Shown here piece after piece: positions 40,831 to 48,156 of a stretch of DNA of 64,000 bases. The translations under genes and the position numbers were made by a program. The stretch is from Micromonospora alfalfae (GTDB lineage Bacteria > Actinomycetota > Actinomycetes > Mycobacteriales > Micromonosporaceae). Every line of letters begins with the position of its first letter. Position 1 is the stretch's first letter. Under the pieces are notes generated by a model. The model saw only the letters and a list, made by a program, of their open reading frames with translations, made no database searches and was not told the origin of the DNA. The DNA is taken from NCBI RefSeq assembly GCF_022230925.1, contig NZ_JAKKFH010000025.1, positions 62,001 to 126,000 of the forward strand, read 5' to 3'.

Positions 40831-41593
40831 CGCCATGCGCGCCGACTACCTCGGGCAGATCGTCACCCCCGCAGCCGGCAACCGGTACGAGGAGTGGGTC
40901 ACGTTCATCGTCGACAACAGCATCTACTCCGACGAGTATCCCGGCGACCTGGGCTACCTGCGGATGCTCGAAGAACTCTCCGACTACCGGTCCCGCTGCC
41001 GGTTCGCCGTTGCCCCGGACGTCGTCGCCGACCACCAGGCGACGTTGGAGCGGTCGTGGCCGATGCTGCGGCCCATCCGCGAGGTCGTCGGCCGCGTCGC
41101 CCTCTGCGCCCAGAACGGGGCCACCCCCGACGACATGCCGTGGGACTACATCGACGCCGTGTTCCTGGCCGGGATCGTCGAGTGTGTGCCCTGCGGGCTG
41201 GTGCCGGACCTCGCCGAGCTGCGCGACCTTAAAGCCCGAGGCAACCCGTGCCCTCGCTGCCGTGTGCGGATGGAGGAGTGGAAGGTCTCCGCAATGGCCG
41301 CCGCTATCACCGCCGAGGCGAAGCGGCGCGGCAAGTGGGTGCACATGGGTCGGGTCAACTCCGATAAGCGCATCCGGCGGGCACGGGAGATGGGCGTCGA
41401 CTCCGGCGACGGCACGTACATCGCGAAGGGTCCGGACATCAACCTGATCCGGTTGCTCGGCTGGCTGTACCCGGACGACTTCCGGTGGATGCGCGCCGAG
41501 CAGCGACCGACAACCGCCCAGCATGCCCAACGTGGCCTACCAGACGACCTTTTCAGTCAGGGCCAGTTGTTCGATTTTGCGGCGGTGGCGTGA
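40790..41593 (+). CDS. dpdA: DpdA-family DNA 7-deazaguanine transglycosylase-like protein
   Basis: 267-residue TGT-fold protein resembling phage and genomic-island DpdA, which swaps guanine in DNA for a 7-deazaguanine. Signature stretches are FGTAS...LGQIVTPAAGNR, VDNSIYSDEYPGD (Asp42), RFAVAPDVVADHQATLERSW (71-90), ALCAQNGA, DAVFLAG, GKWVHMGRVNSDKR (181-194) and DSGDGTYIAKGPD (204-216). Between FLAGIVE and the expected WK (164-165) sits a 35-residue insert with Cys132, Cys135, Cys154 and Cys157, a probable zinc ribbon. AAGGAGG lies 9 bases before the GTG. Coupled to the VUT transporter; no preQ0 synthesis genes are in the window. Confidence 0.8.
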   Translation: MMYFGTASTERVRDAMRADYLGQIVTPAAGNRYEEWVTFIVDNSIYSDEYPGDLGYLRMLEELSDYRSRCRFAVAPDVVADHQATLERSWPMLRPIREVVGRVALCAQNGATPDDMPWDYIDAVFLAGIVECVPCGLVPDLAELRDLKARGNPCPRCRVRMEEWKVSAMAAAITAEAKRRGKWVHMGRVNSDKRIRRAREMGVDSGDGTYIAKGPDINLIRLLGWLYPDDFRWMRAEQRPTTAQHAQRGLPDDLFSQGQLFDFAAVA

Positions 41594-41820
41594 TGGCTGT
41601 CGACCTGAGCCAGGCAATCGCTTGGTACGAGGCGGAAGAGTGCGCAGCCCGATGTGACTGCTGCGGCAAGGTCCGCAGCGGTGCGGGCGACACCTTTGTG
41701 CAGCCTGACGGGCGGCGGTTCTGCGGCAACTGTGACGGCGGCGAGCAGCCGAGGTGCGTTAACTGCGGGTTCAGGCGGGCGGTGCTGACCGCTCGGCGGC
41801 CTGCTGGTGACGTCCGATGA
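41593..41820 (+). CDS. Cys-rich mini-protein (zinc ribbon-like)
   Basis: 75 residues with CDCCGKVRSGAGDTF and CGNCDGGEQPRCVNCGFRR, four C-x2-C-type pairs likely binding zinc. Coupled to the DpdA-like gene (TGATG). Function unknown; position makes it a possible partner of the modification genes. Confidence 0.62.
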   Translation: MAVDLSQAIAWYEAEECAARCDCCGKVRSGAGDTFVQPDGRRFCGNCDGGEQPRCVNCGFRRAVLTARRPAGDVR

Positions 41821-42032
41821 CCCGCCGAATGGTGCGCCGCTGCTTGGCTGCGTCGGCTGCCGCTCTTGTGGCGGGTGTGGTTGCGCCGCTGTCCGCGGCT
41901 GCGGTCCTCAACGTTGATTTCGATCCGCAGGGCGCGGTTGTTGTGGCGTTGGCGGCGGTGTTCCTGCCCCAGTTTTTGATCGCGGGGGTCCTGCTGCAAG
42001 TTGAGCGGCCTGCCCCGGGTGGTGTGCGGTGA
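41817..42032 (+). CDS. small membrane protein
   Basis: 71 residues with two hydrophobic segments (LAASAAALVAGVVAPLSAAA and VVVALAAVFLPQFLIAGVLL). Coupled on both sides (ATGA, GTGA). Function unknown. Confidence 0.58.
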   Translation: MTRRMVRRCLAASAAALVAGVVAPLSAAAVLNVDFDPQGAVVVALAAVFLPQFLIAGVLLQVERPAPGGVR

Positions 42033-42238
42033 CCCGGGCGTTGACCAAGCCGCCTTTGGGTGCCCGGTATCAGTGTGGTGGCCCGTGCGCGTACTGCGGG
42101 GAGCCGATTGTGCGGCTGGTGGTGGCGGGGTCGAGCCCGTCGCAGTGGTTGCACACCCCGAACCGGCTGCACTGTTTGAGCCCGTTCCGGGAGGTCACGG
42201 ACCGGGTTGCCGCCCCACGCCCGGTGTTGGCGTCGTGA
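42029..42238 (+). CDS. small zinc-finger-like protein
   Basis: 69 residues with CGGPCAYCGEP and HTPNRLHC, a likely four-ligand zinc site of the kind common in actinophage mini-proteins. GTG start, coupled to both neighbours. Confidence 0.58.
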   Translation: MTRALTKPPLGARYQCGGPCAYCGEPIVRLVVAGSSPSQWLHTPNRLHCLSPFREVTDRVAAPRPVLAS

Positions 42239-42606
42239 GCACCCGGTTCGCCTGCTACGCGGCCGGCAGCGTGTTCGCTGCTGCTGTTGCCTTGGCTGTC
42301 GCCGACTTGTGGCTGCCAGCCGCCGCCCTGATGTTCCCGCTCGGTGTGCTGGCTGGCCGGTGGCGTCTGCTGCACCGCCTGGCCGTGGTGTCGGCGGCGC
42401 TGATCACCGTGGGCGCCGAGTTGGAGCGGTCGCGCGGTGAGGTGTTCCGGCTGGGCGACGAGCTGACGACCTATTACGACCGGCGGCACGCCGCCCGGTT
42501 CGCCGACGTTGATCGTCCGCGCACTGACTGGGCTGCCGTCGACCGCAAGCCCGACACGGCCGCACTGCGCGTGCCGGTGTCGGAGCGCACCACCACCAAT
42601 CCCTGA
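42235..42606 (+). CDS. small membrane protein with cytoplasmic tail
   Basis: 123 residues; two to three N-terminal helices (about 5-65), then a charged C-terminal tail with a short coiled coil (AELERSRGEVFRLGDELTTY). GTG start coupled to the preceding stop. Function unknown. Confidence 0.58.
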   Translation: MSTRFACYAAGSVFAAAVALAVADLWLPAAALMFPLGVLAGRWRLLHRLAVVSAALITVGAELERSRGEVFRLGDELTTYYDRRHAARFADVDRPRTDWAAVDRKPDTAALRVPVSERTTTNP

Positions 42607-42630
42607 CCGTCCCTTGAGGGGAGCACCACA

Positions 42631-42909
42631 GTGAACCTGTTGACTCGTTTGACCGGCAAGTTGCACAACGCAATCCGAGAAGCCCTCACCCCCGCTCCCC
42701 TGCCCGCGAACGTGCTGCCCATGGCCGCCGGCCGTGCCACCGTTCGTGTCCCGCGGGTGCGGGAGATCGACGGGCCGACCATTCGCCTGCCCCGTGCGGG
42801 TGAGCCCGGTGTGAACGAGGGCCGCCGGTACACACCCCGCGATGGCCGCCACCGGGCGCCGGACACGAACGTGGTGCCGGCCCGGTTCACACGGCAGCGG
42901 GTGGCCTGA
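42631..42909 (+). CDS. basic hypothetical protein
   Basis: 92 residues, rich in Arg and Pro, no membrane helix. Begins MNLLTRLTGKLHNAIREALT. The GTG start has GAGGGGAG about 8 bases upstream. No motif recognised. Confidence 0.5.
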   Translation: MNLLTRLTGKLHNAIREALTPAPLPANVLPMAAGRATVRVPRVREIDGPTIRLPRAGEPGVNEGRRYTPRDGRHRAPDTNVVPARFTRQRVA

Positions 42910-42910
42910 C

Positions 42911-43219
42911 ATGGGCGGCCTGTTGAACGACCCCGCTGTGATCGTGTACGCGGTGACCGCCGGGCTGCTGGTCATGTCGGTGGCGTTGTTGTTCGCCGGC
43001 CCCCGCCCCCGCCGCCAAGACCGCGAGGTGGTGCTGCTGACCCTGCCCGCCGACCGCCCCCAGCCCGAGCGGTTCGACTACCCGACGGGCATTGAGGGTG
43101 CGTACGCCATCCACTGGGAGATGCGCCTGTGGTTCGACGCCATCGCCGGCCTCGACGACCTGGCGGCTGTCACACCGCAGATCGAGGCCGCGTACCTGCC
43201 GGTGGGGGTGGCCCGATGA
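42911..43219 (+). CDS. single-pass membrane protein
   Basis: 102 residues. An N-terminal helix (VIVYAVTAGLLVMSVALLFA) and a cytoplasmic tail containing GIEGAYAIHWEMRLWFDAIA. It starts 2 bases after the previous stop and overlaps the next gene by 4. Function unknown. Confidence 0.58.
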   Translation: MGGLLNDPAVIVYAVTAGLLVMSVALLFAGPRPRRQDREVVLLTLPADRPQPERFDYPTGIEGAYAIHWEMRLWFDAIAGLDDLAAVTPQIEAAYLPVGVAR

Positions 43220-43818
43220 TCGCCGCTGCCGGTCCGGTCGCTGACGCGAGCACCCGCCTTGTCCTGATGTGGCTGGTGGGTGTGGGCATTCTGCTGCTGC
43301 TCGCCATGTGGTTGCACTCCCGAATCAACCGGGTGTCGGCGCCCCGATCCACGCCCCAGCCTGGCCCCGCGTGGGGTGACGCCACCGGCTCGGAGTCGAC
43401 CCTGTTCCCGACCGCCACGGAACCACCCACCCCGACCCGGGCGGACCGGTTGCGGGGGTACGCCTCGGATGCGCGGACGGTGCTGCGTGGGTTGGTGGGC
43501 CGCGGTGACCGGTTCGCCGAGTCGTCGGGGAAGCACACGCACACACAGGGGTGGTCGCCTCGTGAGGTGCGGCGCCAGCTTGAGGCCCGCGCTGACCTGT
43601 CGGAGGCGATGGTCGCCCAGGTGCAGCAGGAGTTCATCGCCGCCGGTCTGCCTCCGCTAGCGGTGAAGCCCCGTGCGGTTGGTGTGGCGCAGGTGGTGGA
43701 GCGCCCGTCGTGGGATGACATCAACCGCAAGCGCGCCGAGCAGGACGCCTGGTTGGCGGACCCGGACCGCACCGGCTGGATGCCGTTGGTGCCGACCCGC
43801 CGGGACGGTGCCCGATGA
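43216..43818 (+). CDS. single-pass membrane protein with long cytoplasmic domain
   Basis: 200 residues. One helix (LVLMWLVGVGILLLLAMWL), a Pro/Thr linker, and a helical domain with TQGWSPREVRRQLEARADLS. No family recognised. Coupled on both sides. Confidence 0.58.
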   Translation: MIAAAGPVADASTRLVLMWLVGVGILLLLAMWLHSRINRVSAPRSTPQPGPAWGDATGSESTLFPTATEPPTPTRADRLRGYASDARTVLRGLVGRGDRFAESSGKHTHTQGWSPREVRRQLEARADLSEAMVAQVQQEFIAAGLPPLAVKPRAVGVAQVVERPSWDDINRKRAEQDAWLADPDRTGWMPLVPTRRDGAR

Positions 43819-44192
43819 GGTGGCTTCGCTGCCTACGGGCGTGGTTCACCACCCAGGCGAATCTGACCGCCCGGGTGGTGTCCCTGTCGGAGCAGGTGGA
43901 GTGGGCGGCCCGGCGGAAACGCCGTGATGACGCCCGCCACGAACTTGAGCTGGAGATGGCGCGCGCCGACGTGGCCGAGCTGCGCCGTGAAGCGGAATCG
44001 CTGAACGCGGCCAACGAGTCGCTGATCGCGGAGATCCAGCGGGAGCGGGCGTGGAGCAACACGGTCATCCACCGCAATACCGCCGCCCACCAGTTCGCCG
44101 ACCGTCTGCCGCCGGACCTTGCGGCTGATCTTCGCGGGTGCCTGTCCCCCGCTTTCACTGCCAAGCCTGAGGAGGCCGCCCATGTCCGTTGA
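43815..44192 (+). CDS. coiled-coil protein
   Basis: 125 residues, mostly one long coiled coil (heptads from about 20 to 80, including LELEMARADVAELRREAESL). No membrane segment. It overlaps the next gene by 11 bases. May be a scaffold for the neighbouring membrane proteins, but that is only inference. Confidence 0.58.
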   Translation: MRWLRCLRAWFTTQANLTARVVSLSEQVEWAARRKRRDDARHELELEMARADVAELRREAESLNAANESLIAEIQRERAWSNTVIHRNTAAHQFADRLPPDLAADLRGCLSPAFTAKPEEAAHVR

Positions 44193-44490
44193 GCTGCACG
44201 CTGCCACGCCGATCGAGGTCTACACGATTACCGCCGCCGACTACGCGGTGGCTGTCGGGGTGGGGATGCTCGTTGCCCTGCTCGCGGTCACTGTCACGGC
44301 GTGGGTGTTCTGGCCGGAGAAGCCGGACACCACCCCGACCCCGGTTGAGGTTGACGCGCCCGAGGCTTTGAAGACGTGGGAGATCCCCCGCCGTTCGGGA
44401 CCTCGTGTGGTTGCGACCATCCACGCCCCGCAGTACCACCGGTCGAACGACGACACGCAGGTCATCGAGCCGGCGGAGACACGCCCGTGA
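44182..44490 (+). CDS. single-pass membrane protein
   Basis: 102 residues with one helix (YAVAVGVGMLVALLAVTVTA) and a Pro-rich tail. GGAGG 6 bases before the ATG. Unknown function. Confidence 0.57.
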   Translation: MSVELHAATPIEVYTITAADYAVAVGVGMLVALLAVTVTAWVFWPEKPDTTPTPVEVDAPEALKTWEIPRRSGPRVVATIHAPQYHRSNDDTQVIEPAETRP

Positions 44491-44828
44491 CGGCCGCCGT
44501 TCAGTGGATCAACCCGGGTGCGCTGGGGTTCACAGCCGGCGGGGTGCTGATCGTGTGCGCCGTGGGGTTGCTGCTGTGCGTGTTCGGTGGCCGGCGGGTG
44601 CGGGCTGAGGTTCACGCCGAGGTGGGTCCGCCGCCGGGCTACTGGCACCCGGTGATGGGTCCGCAGCGCCGGGCGAACTCTTGCCAAAACGACCGGCTGA
44701 CGGCTTTGCAAGACGCCGCCTATGCCAACGACGACGCCCCCACCCAGTTGTTCGCGCTGCGCTCGGATGAGCCGGACGCCACGATGGTGCACCCGCGAGT
44801 GCCACGGCCGCGTTCGGCCAGCCGATGA
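44487..44828 (+). CDS. single-pass membrane protein
   Basis: 113 residues with one helix (FTAGGVLIVCAVGLLLCVFG) and a cytoplasmic tail. Coupled by GTGA and ATGA. Unknown function. Confidence 0.57.
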   Translation: MTAAVQWINPGALGFTAGGVLIVCAVGLLLCVFGGRRVRAEVHAEVGPPPGYWHPVMGPQRRANSCQNDRLTALQDAAYANDDAPTQLFALRSDEPDATMVHPRVPRPRSASR

Positions 44829-45373
44829 GTGCCGTGGCTGACCATCTGGTAACCGACCGAGCCCCGTCGCTGTTCGGCGGGTCGACCGCGACGTTCTCGG
44901 CGTGCCGCACCTGGCGGTACTCGCTGACCCGCAGGTGGCAGCCGAATGGCGCGGGCGTCACATTCCTGATGCTCAACCCTTCGGTCGCAGACGCGTTCAA
45001 GGTCGACCGAACCGTGGCCAGGTGCATGGACTTCGCCCGCAGATGGGGGTTCGGCGGCTTGCTCGTCCTGAACTGCTTTGCGCTGCGGTCAACCGACCCG
45101 GCGGCGCTCAAGGTGCACCCGGACCCGGTCGGCCCGGACAACGACACGGTCATTGCCGAGTGGTTGGGGCGGCTGTCGGGCCCGGTCGTCGCAGCGTGGG
45201 GTGTGCACGCCACCTACCAGGATCGGGCCGCCCAGGTGACCGAGCTGGTGCGTGCCGCAGGCCGGGAGTTGGTGTGTCTCGGCACGACGAAGGAAGGGCA
45301 CCCCCGGCATCCGCTGTACGTGCCGGGCGCTACGAAGCTGACGACGTGGCCGGGCGGTGATGGTCGTGGCTGA
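44825..45373 (+). CDS. DUF1643 protein
   Basis: 182 residues of the DUF1643 family, common in phages and mobile elements, function unknown. Family features are CRTWRYSLTRRW, TFLMLNPSVADAFKVDRTVA, GGLLVLNCFALRSTDPAALK and LVCLGTTKEGHPRHPLYVPG. Coupled to the previous gene and overlapping the next by 17 bases. Confidence 0.82.
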   Translation: MSAVADHLVTDRAPSLFGGSTATFSACRTWRYSLTRRWQPNGAGVTFLMLNPSVADAFKVDRTVARCMDFARRWGFGGLLVLNCFALRSTDPAALKVHPDPVGPDNDTVIAEWLGRLSGPVVAAWGVHATYQDRAAQVTELVRAAGRELVCLGTTKEGHPRHPLYVPGATKLTTWPGGDGRG

Positions 45374-45791
45374 GGCTGCCGTCATTGCCGCCGTGTTCTG
45401 CGCCCTGTTCGCCGGGCATCACGTGGGCGATCACGTGGCTCAGACCGACTGGCAGGCCAAGCACAAGGCCGGGCCGGGTTGGTTGGGTGTGCGAGCCATG
45501 GCCGGTCACCTGCTCGGCTACCACGCCTGCATGGTCGCAGCCCTGCTCGGGCTGGTCGCTGCTGGCGTGCCCCTCACCTTCCAGGGCTGCGCGGTCGGGC
45601 TGGTCTTCTCGGCGGTCACGCACGGGTTCCTTGACCGCCGGTGGCCGGTGCGCTGGATCCTCGAACACACCGGGTCGCGCGCGTTCGCCGCCTCACAAAC
45701 CCCGCTGCACGGCCCGTACTTGGCCGATCAGAGCCTTCACATCGTGTGCCTGTTCGTGGCGGCGCTGCTGGTGGTGGGTGTCGGTGGCTGA
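45357..45791 (+). CDS. DUF3307-like membrane protein
   Basis: 144 residues; four hydrophobic helices with conserved polar residues in them (FAGHHVGDHVAQTDWQAKHK, GHLLGYHACMV, HGFLDRRWPVRWILEHTG, YLADQSLHIVCLFVAALLV). This matches the DUF3307 family seen in phages and actinobacteria, with clustered His and Asp that could bind metal in the membrane. Function unknown. GTG start at 45357 or ATG at 45360. Confidence 0.72.
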   Translation: MMVVAEAAVIAAVFCALFAGHHVGDHVAQTDWQAKHKAGPGWLGVRAMAGHLLGYHACMVAALLGLVAAGVPLTFQGCAVGLVFSAVTHGFLDRRWPVRWILEHTGSRAFAASQTPLHGPYLADQSLHIVCLFVAALLVVGVGG

Positions 45792-46002
45792 TCGCACCCG
45801 TGCCTTTTCCGCCGCTGATCGGGTGGCTACCGGCGTGACGCTGGTCGCCTGCGGTGCCGGTGCCCTCGCGCAGGGCTGGCCGCTCGCCGGTTCTGTGGTG
45901 GGGACCGGGCTCGGTTTCCTGCTGGCCGGTGTCTTCCAGTGGCGGGCTGAAAGCGTCCTGCGGGAGCAGCGGGACCGGCTGACTCGGGGCGGTGGCCGCT
46001 GA
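45784..46002 (+). CDS. small membrane protein
   Basis: 72 residues with two hydrophobic segments (ATGVTLVACGAGALAQGW and AGSVVGTGLGFLLAGVFQW). It overlaps the previous gene by 8 bases and abuts the next (TGATG). Unknown function. Confidence 0.55.
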   Translation: MADRTRAFSAADRVATGVTLVACGAGALAQGWPLAGSVVGTGLGFLLAGVFQWRAESVLREQRDRLTRGGGR

Positions 46003-46265
46003 TGGCCCGCGCCTTCTACCGGGGCTACCGGTCAACCCGTGTTTGCCGGTTGCACATCATGCGGGAAGACGGCAACTTCGCTGGTCGGCAGGGGCTGTGC
46101 GGTGTGCCCGGTTGGGCTGGCCGCCGGTCAGACCCGATCATCTTGGATCCGATGCCGTTGGTGCCGCCGGCCGGGTTGTCATGGTGCCCGGCGTGCGTCG
46201 GGAAGCTGGCGGAGCGGCGCGGGTTGCTGGCCGGGTGGGCGGCCGAGATGGCGGGTGCGCGGTGA
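46002..46265 (+). CDS. small zinc-finger-like protein
   Basis: 87 residues with CRLHIMRED, LCGVPGW and SWCPACVGKLAERRG, a Cys/His set suited to one zinc site. Last plus-strand gene before the divergent regulator at 46.3 kb. Confidence 0.58.
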   Translation: MARAFYRGYRSTRVCRLHIMREDGNFAGRQGLCGVPGWAGRRSDPIILDPMPLVPPAGLSWCPACVGKLAERRGLLAGWAAEMAGAR

Positions 46266-46270
46266 ACGCG

Positions 46271-46504
46271 TCAGCCGTCGGAGCCCTCGTCCGGGCCGGG
46301 GTTGGTGTCGACCTTCTTACGCTGCCGAGCCGGGTGCGTCTTGCGCCATTCCAGCAGCTCAGCCTCGCGCCAGAGCAGGGTGCGGCCGAAGGTCTGCGGC
46401 TTGGGAAAGCCGATCTTCTCTGCGTCGCGCCGGTAGGTGTACATGGTTTTGAGGTCGACGCCGAGCAGTGCGGCTGCCTCGCGACTGGTCATGTACCCCT
46501 CCAT
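46271..46504 (-). CDS. AlpA/excisionase-like HTH regulator on the opposite strand
   Basis: 77 residues. A MerR/AlpA-type HTH (YMTSREAAALLGVDLKTMYT then YRRDAEKIGFPKPQTFG) with a basic tail. It is one of three minus-strand genes in the element and faces the next plus-strand gene across a repeat array (46506-46556). It may repress its own promoter and the downstream operon, or act as an excisionase. Confidence 0.75.
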   Translation of the reverse strand: MEGYMTSREAAALLGVDLKTMYTYRRDAEKIGFPKPQTFGRTLLWREAELLEWRKTHPARQRKKVDTNPGPDEGSDG

Positions 46505-46505
46505 A

Positions 46506-46556
46506 AACCCAACACTCTAAGTTCTAGCTTAACCCAACACTCTTGGGTTAAGCTAG
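46506..46556. promoter_or_regulatory. compound operator: direct repeat plus 14-bp inverted repeat
   Basis: AACCCAACACTCT occurs at 46506-46518 and 46531-46543, 25 bases apart. The second copy is the left part of a perfect inverted repeat, CTAGCTTAACCCAA (46524-46537), loop CACTC, complement at 46543-46556. There are thus three AACCCAA half-sites, the first beginning one base from the regulator start codon. It lies between the divergent HTH gene and the gene at 46628. Confidence 0.75.
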
Positions 46557-46627
46557 TGGTGCAGGGGCGAGCAGGCGCAAACAGTGCCCACCCTGCGGAT
46601 TCCTCCTACCTCCGGAGTCGATGACGC

Positions 46628-46903
46628 ATGCCCGAAGTCAGTAACGCAGAGCAGCAGAACCCGTCGTACGTAGCACTGGTCGCTGCCCTGCGGTCGGAGT
46701 TCAACGCGCTCGGCCTTGAGTCGCTGCGGATCCAACTCGCCGATTACCGCGACAACCGGGGCTCGCTCGGCAGGCTCGTCCGAGCCGTCAGCGACGCCGG
46801 GGACATCACCTACGACGCAGGCGAGTCCGTCCACCCTGCGGTACGCGCCTATTTGGATCACGCGCTGCGTGGGCCGAGGCCGACGGGCGGTCAGCGACTG
46901 TGA
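46628..46903 (+). CDS. hypothetical protein
   Basis: 91 acidic residues with LRSEFNALGLESLRIQLADY and SVHPAVRAYLDHALRG. No motif recognised. First gene downstream of the 46.5-kb operator, so it probably heads a second early operon. Confidence 0.58.
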   Translation: MPEVSNAEQQNPSYVALVAALRSEFNALGLESLRIQLADYRDNRGSLGRLVRAVSDAGDITYDAGESVHPAVRAYLDHALRGPRPTGGQRL

Positions 46904-47541
46904 CCGCCCCGACCACGGCCGACCCGATCGCCATCGCCGGAGCGAACTACCGGGCGTCGCGCGCCTACTGGATGGCCGCCGCGTCGGTGATCTGCCCGAA
47001 GTGCAAGGCCGGGTTTGGCCGCGAATGCCAGTCCACGGGCGGCGGCAACGGCGGACCCGTTCCCACCCACAAGGCGCGCACCGGCCGCACCGCCGACTGG
47101 TCAGAAGACCAGCGCCACAAGTACGGCGAGGTGGTGCGAGCTAATCACCGGCAGCCGTGGAATGCCCCCGCTGATCTGGTCGCCGAAGCGGAGGCCGCCG
47201 CCAAGCCGATCCCAACGCCCAACGCGAAGCCGGTCACGCCGAAGGGTGTGCGGCTGAGCGCGTTGCAGGCCGAGGAAATCGAACGGTTCGCCTACAACGC
47301 CGGTAAGGGCTCCACCTCGACGGGGCACCTGAGCGGCGAGCACCAGTACCGGCAGACCATCCATGCACTTCGGGACAAGGGCATCTTGGCGGAGGGCGGT
47401 CACGTCAACCACGGCTACGAGCGGGAGTACACGCTGACGGCGTTCGGCTGGCAGGTGTACCTGAACCACCGACTGATCTTCCGCCACGCCGTGGGTGACC
47501 GGCATGCGGCTGCCTTCGCTGCTGAGGGCGGTGAGCGCTGA
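46900..47541 (+). CDS. phage zinc-finger DNA-binding-type protein
   Basis: 213 residues. The N-terminal finger VICPKCKAGFGRECQSTGG...THKARTGR is the C-x2-C-x6-C...H-x2-R module common in actinophage proteins. After a linker, the C-terminal half (LSALQAEEIERFAYN, ALRDKGILAEGGHVNHGYER, YTLTAFGWQVYL) looks like a winged helix. Probably binds DNA; role unknown. GTG start coupled to the previous gene. Confidence 0.65.
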   Translation: MTAPTTADPIAIAGANYRASRAYWMAAASVICPKCKAGFGRECQSTGGGNGGPVPTHKARTGRTADWSEDQRHKYGEVVRANHRQPWNAPADLVAEAEAAAKPIPTPNAKPVTPKGVRLSALQAEEIERFAYNAGKGSTSTGHLSGEHQYRQTIHALRDKGILAEGGHVNHGYEREYTLTAFGWQVYLNHRLIFRHAVGDRHAAAFAAEGGER

Positions 47542-47792
47542 TGTTCGACACGAAGCCCGAGGACTGGCAGATGCCCGTCCCGATGCGCTTGGTCGATGTC
47601 GCCGAGGAAGCGCGGCAGATGTACGGCGCGGAGAAGACGGCCGAGATGTTCCCGAACCTGCCCGAGCACGATTGGCGCTTCGAGGCGCGCCTGCCGAGCG
47701 GCGCGACTGTCTCGTTCGGGCGGGCCGCAACCGCCGCCGACGTCGCTGCCTACCTCGCGCGTGAGGGCGTCGAGCTGGGTGGTGACCGCTGA
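47541..47792 (+). CDS. hypothetical protein
   Basis: 83 residues, acidic, with VDVAEEARQMYGAEKTAEMF and ATVSFGRAATAADVAAYLAR. Coupled to both neighbours. No family recognised. Confidence 0.57.
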   Translation: MFDTKPEDWQMPVPMRLVDVAEEARQMYGAEKTAEMFPNLPEHDWRFEARLPSGATVSFGRAATAADVAAYLAREGVELGGDR

Positions 47793-47938
47793 TGTCCGCC
47801 GAGGTGGAGTTGCTGCGTGAGGTCGTCGACCCGCAGTGCACCTGCACAGTCGACCCGGATGGTGCCCGCAACACGGACGGCTGCGTGACGTGTGACCTGC
47901 CGCCGTGTGGGTTCCTGGTCGACGAGGTGGACCAGTGA
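47792..47938 (+). CDS. Cys-rich mini-protein
   Basis: 48 residues with five Cys (PQCTCTV, GCVTCDLPPCGF), probably zinc-binding. Overlaps the previous stop (TGATG) and the next GTG by 4 bases, which supports translation. Unknown function. Confidence 0.55.
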   Translation: MSAEVELLREVVDPQCTCTVDPDGARNTDGCVTCDLPPCGFLVDEVDQ

Positions 47939-48156
47939 CTGTCACCCTCGCCGACCCGAACCCGATGCCGCAGGTTCCACCGCTGCCGATGCCGCCGTGG
48001 AAGCCGGGCGGCCCGTCCCCCGTCGATGGGCAGGCCACCTGCCCGACGTGCGGCGCCCCGGTGGCGTCGCTGCTGGCCGCGTGCCTGGCGACCCCGGCGT
48101 GCCTCACCAACGACCTGGACTACGACGCCGCGATCGACGCGAGGTGCGACCAGTGA
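47935..48156 (+). CDS. small Cys-containing protein
   Basis: 73 residues. A Pro-rich N-terminus, then ATCPTCGAPVASLLAACLAT, one zinc-ribbon-like knuckle. GTG start coupled upstream and downstream. Unknown function. Confidence 0.52.
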   Translation: MTVTLADPNPMPQVPPLPMPPWKPGGPSPVDGQATCPTCGAPVASLLAACLATPACLTNDLDYDAAIDARCDQ

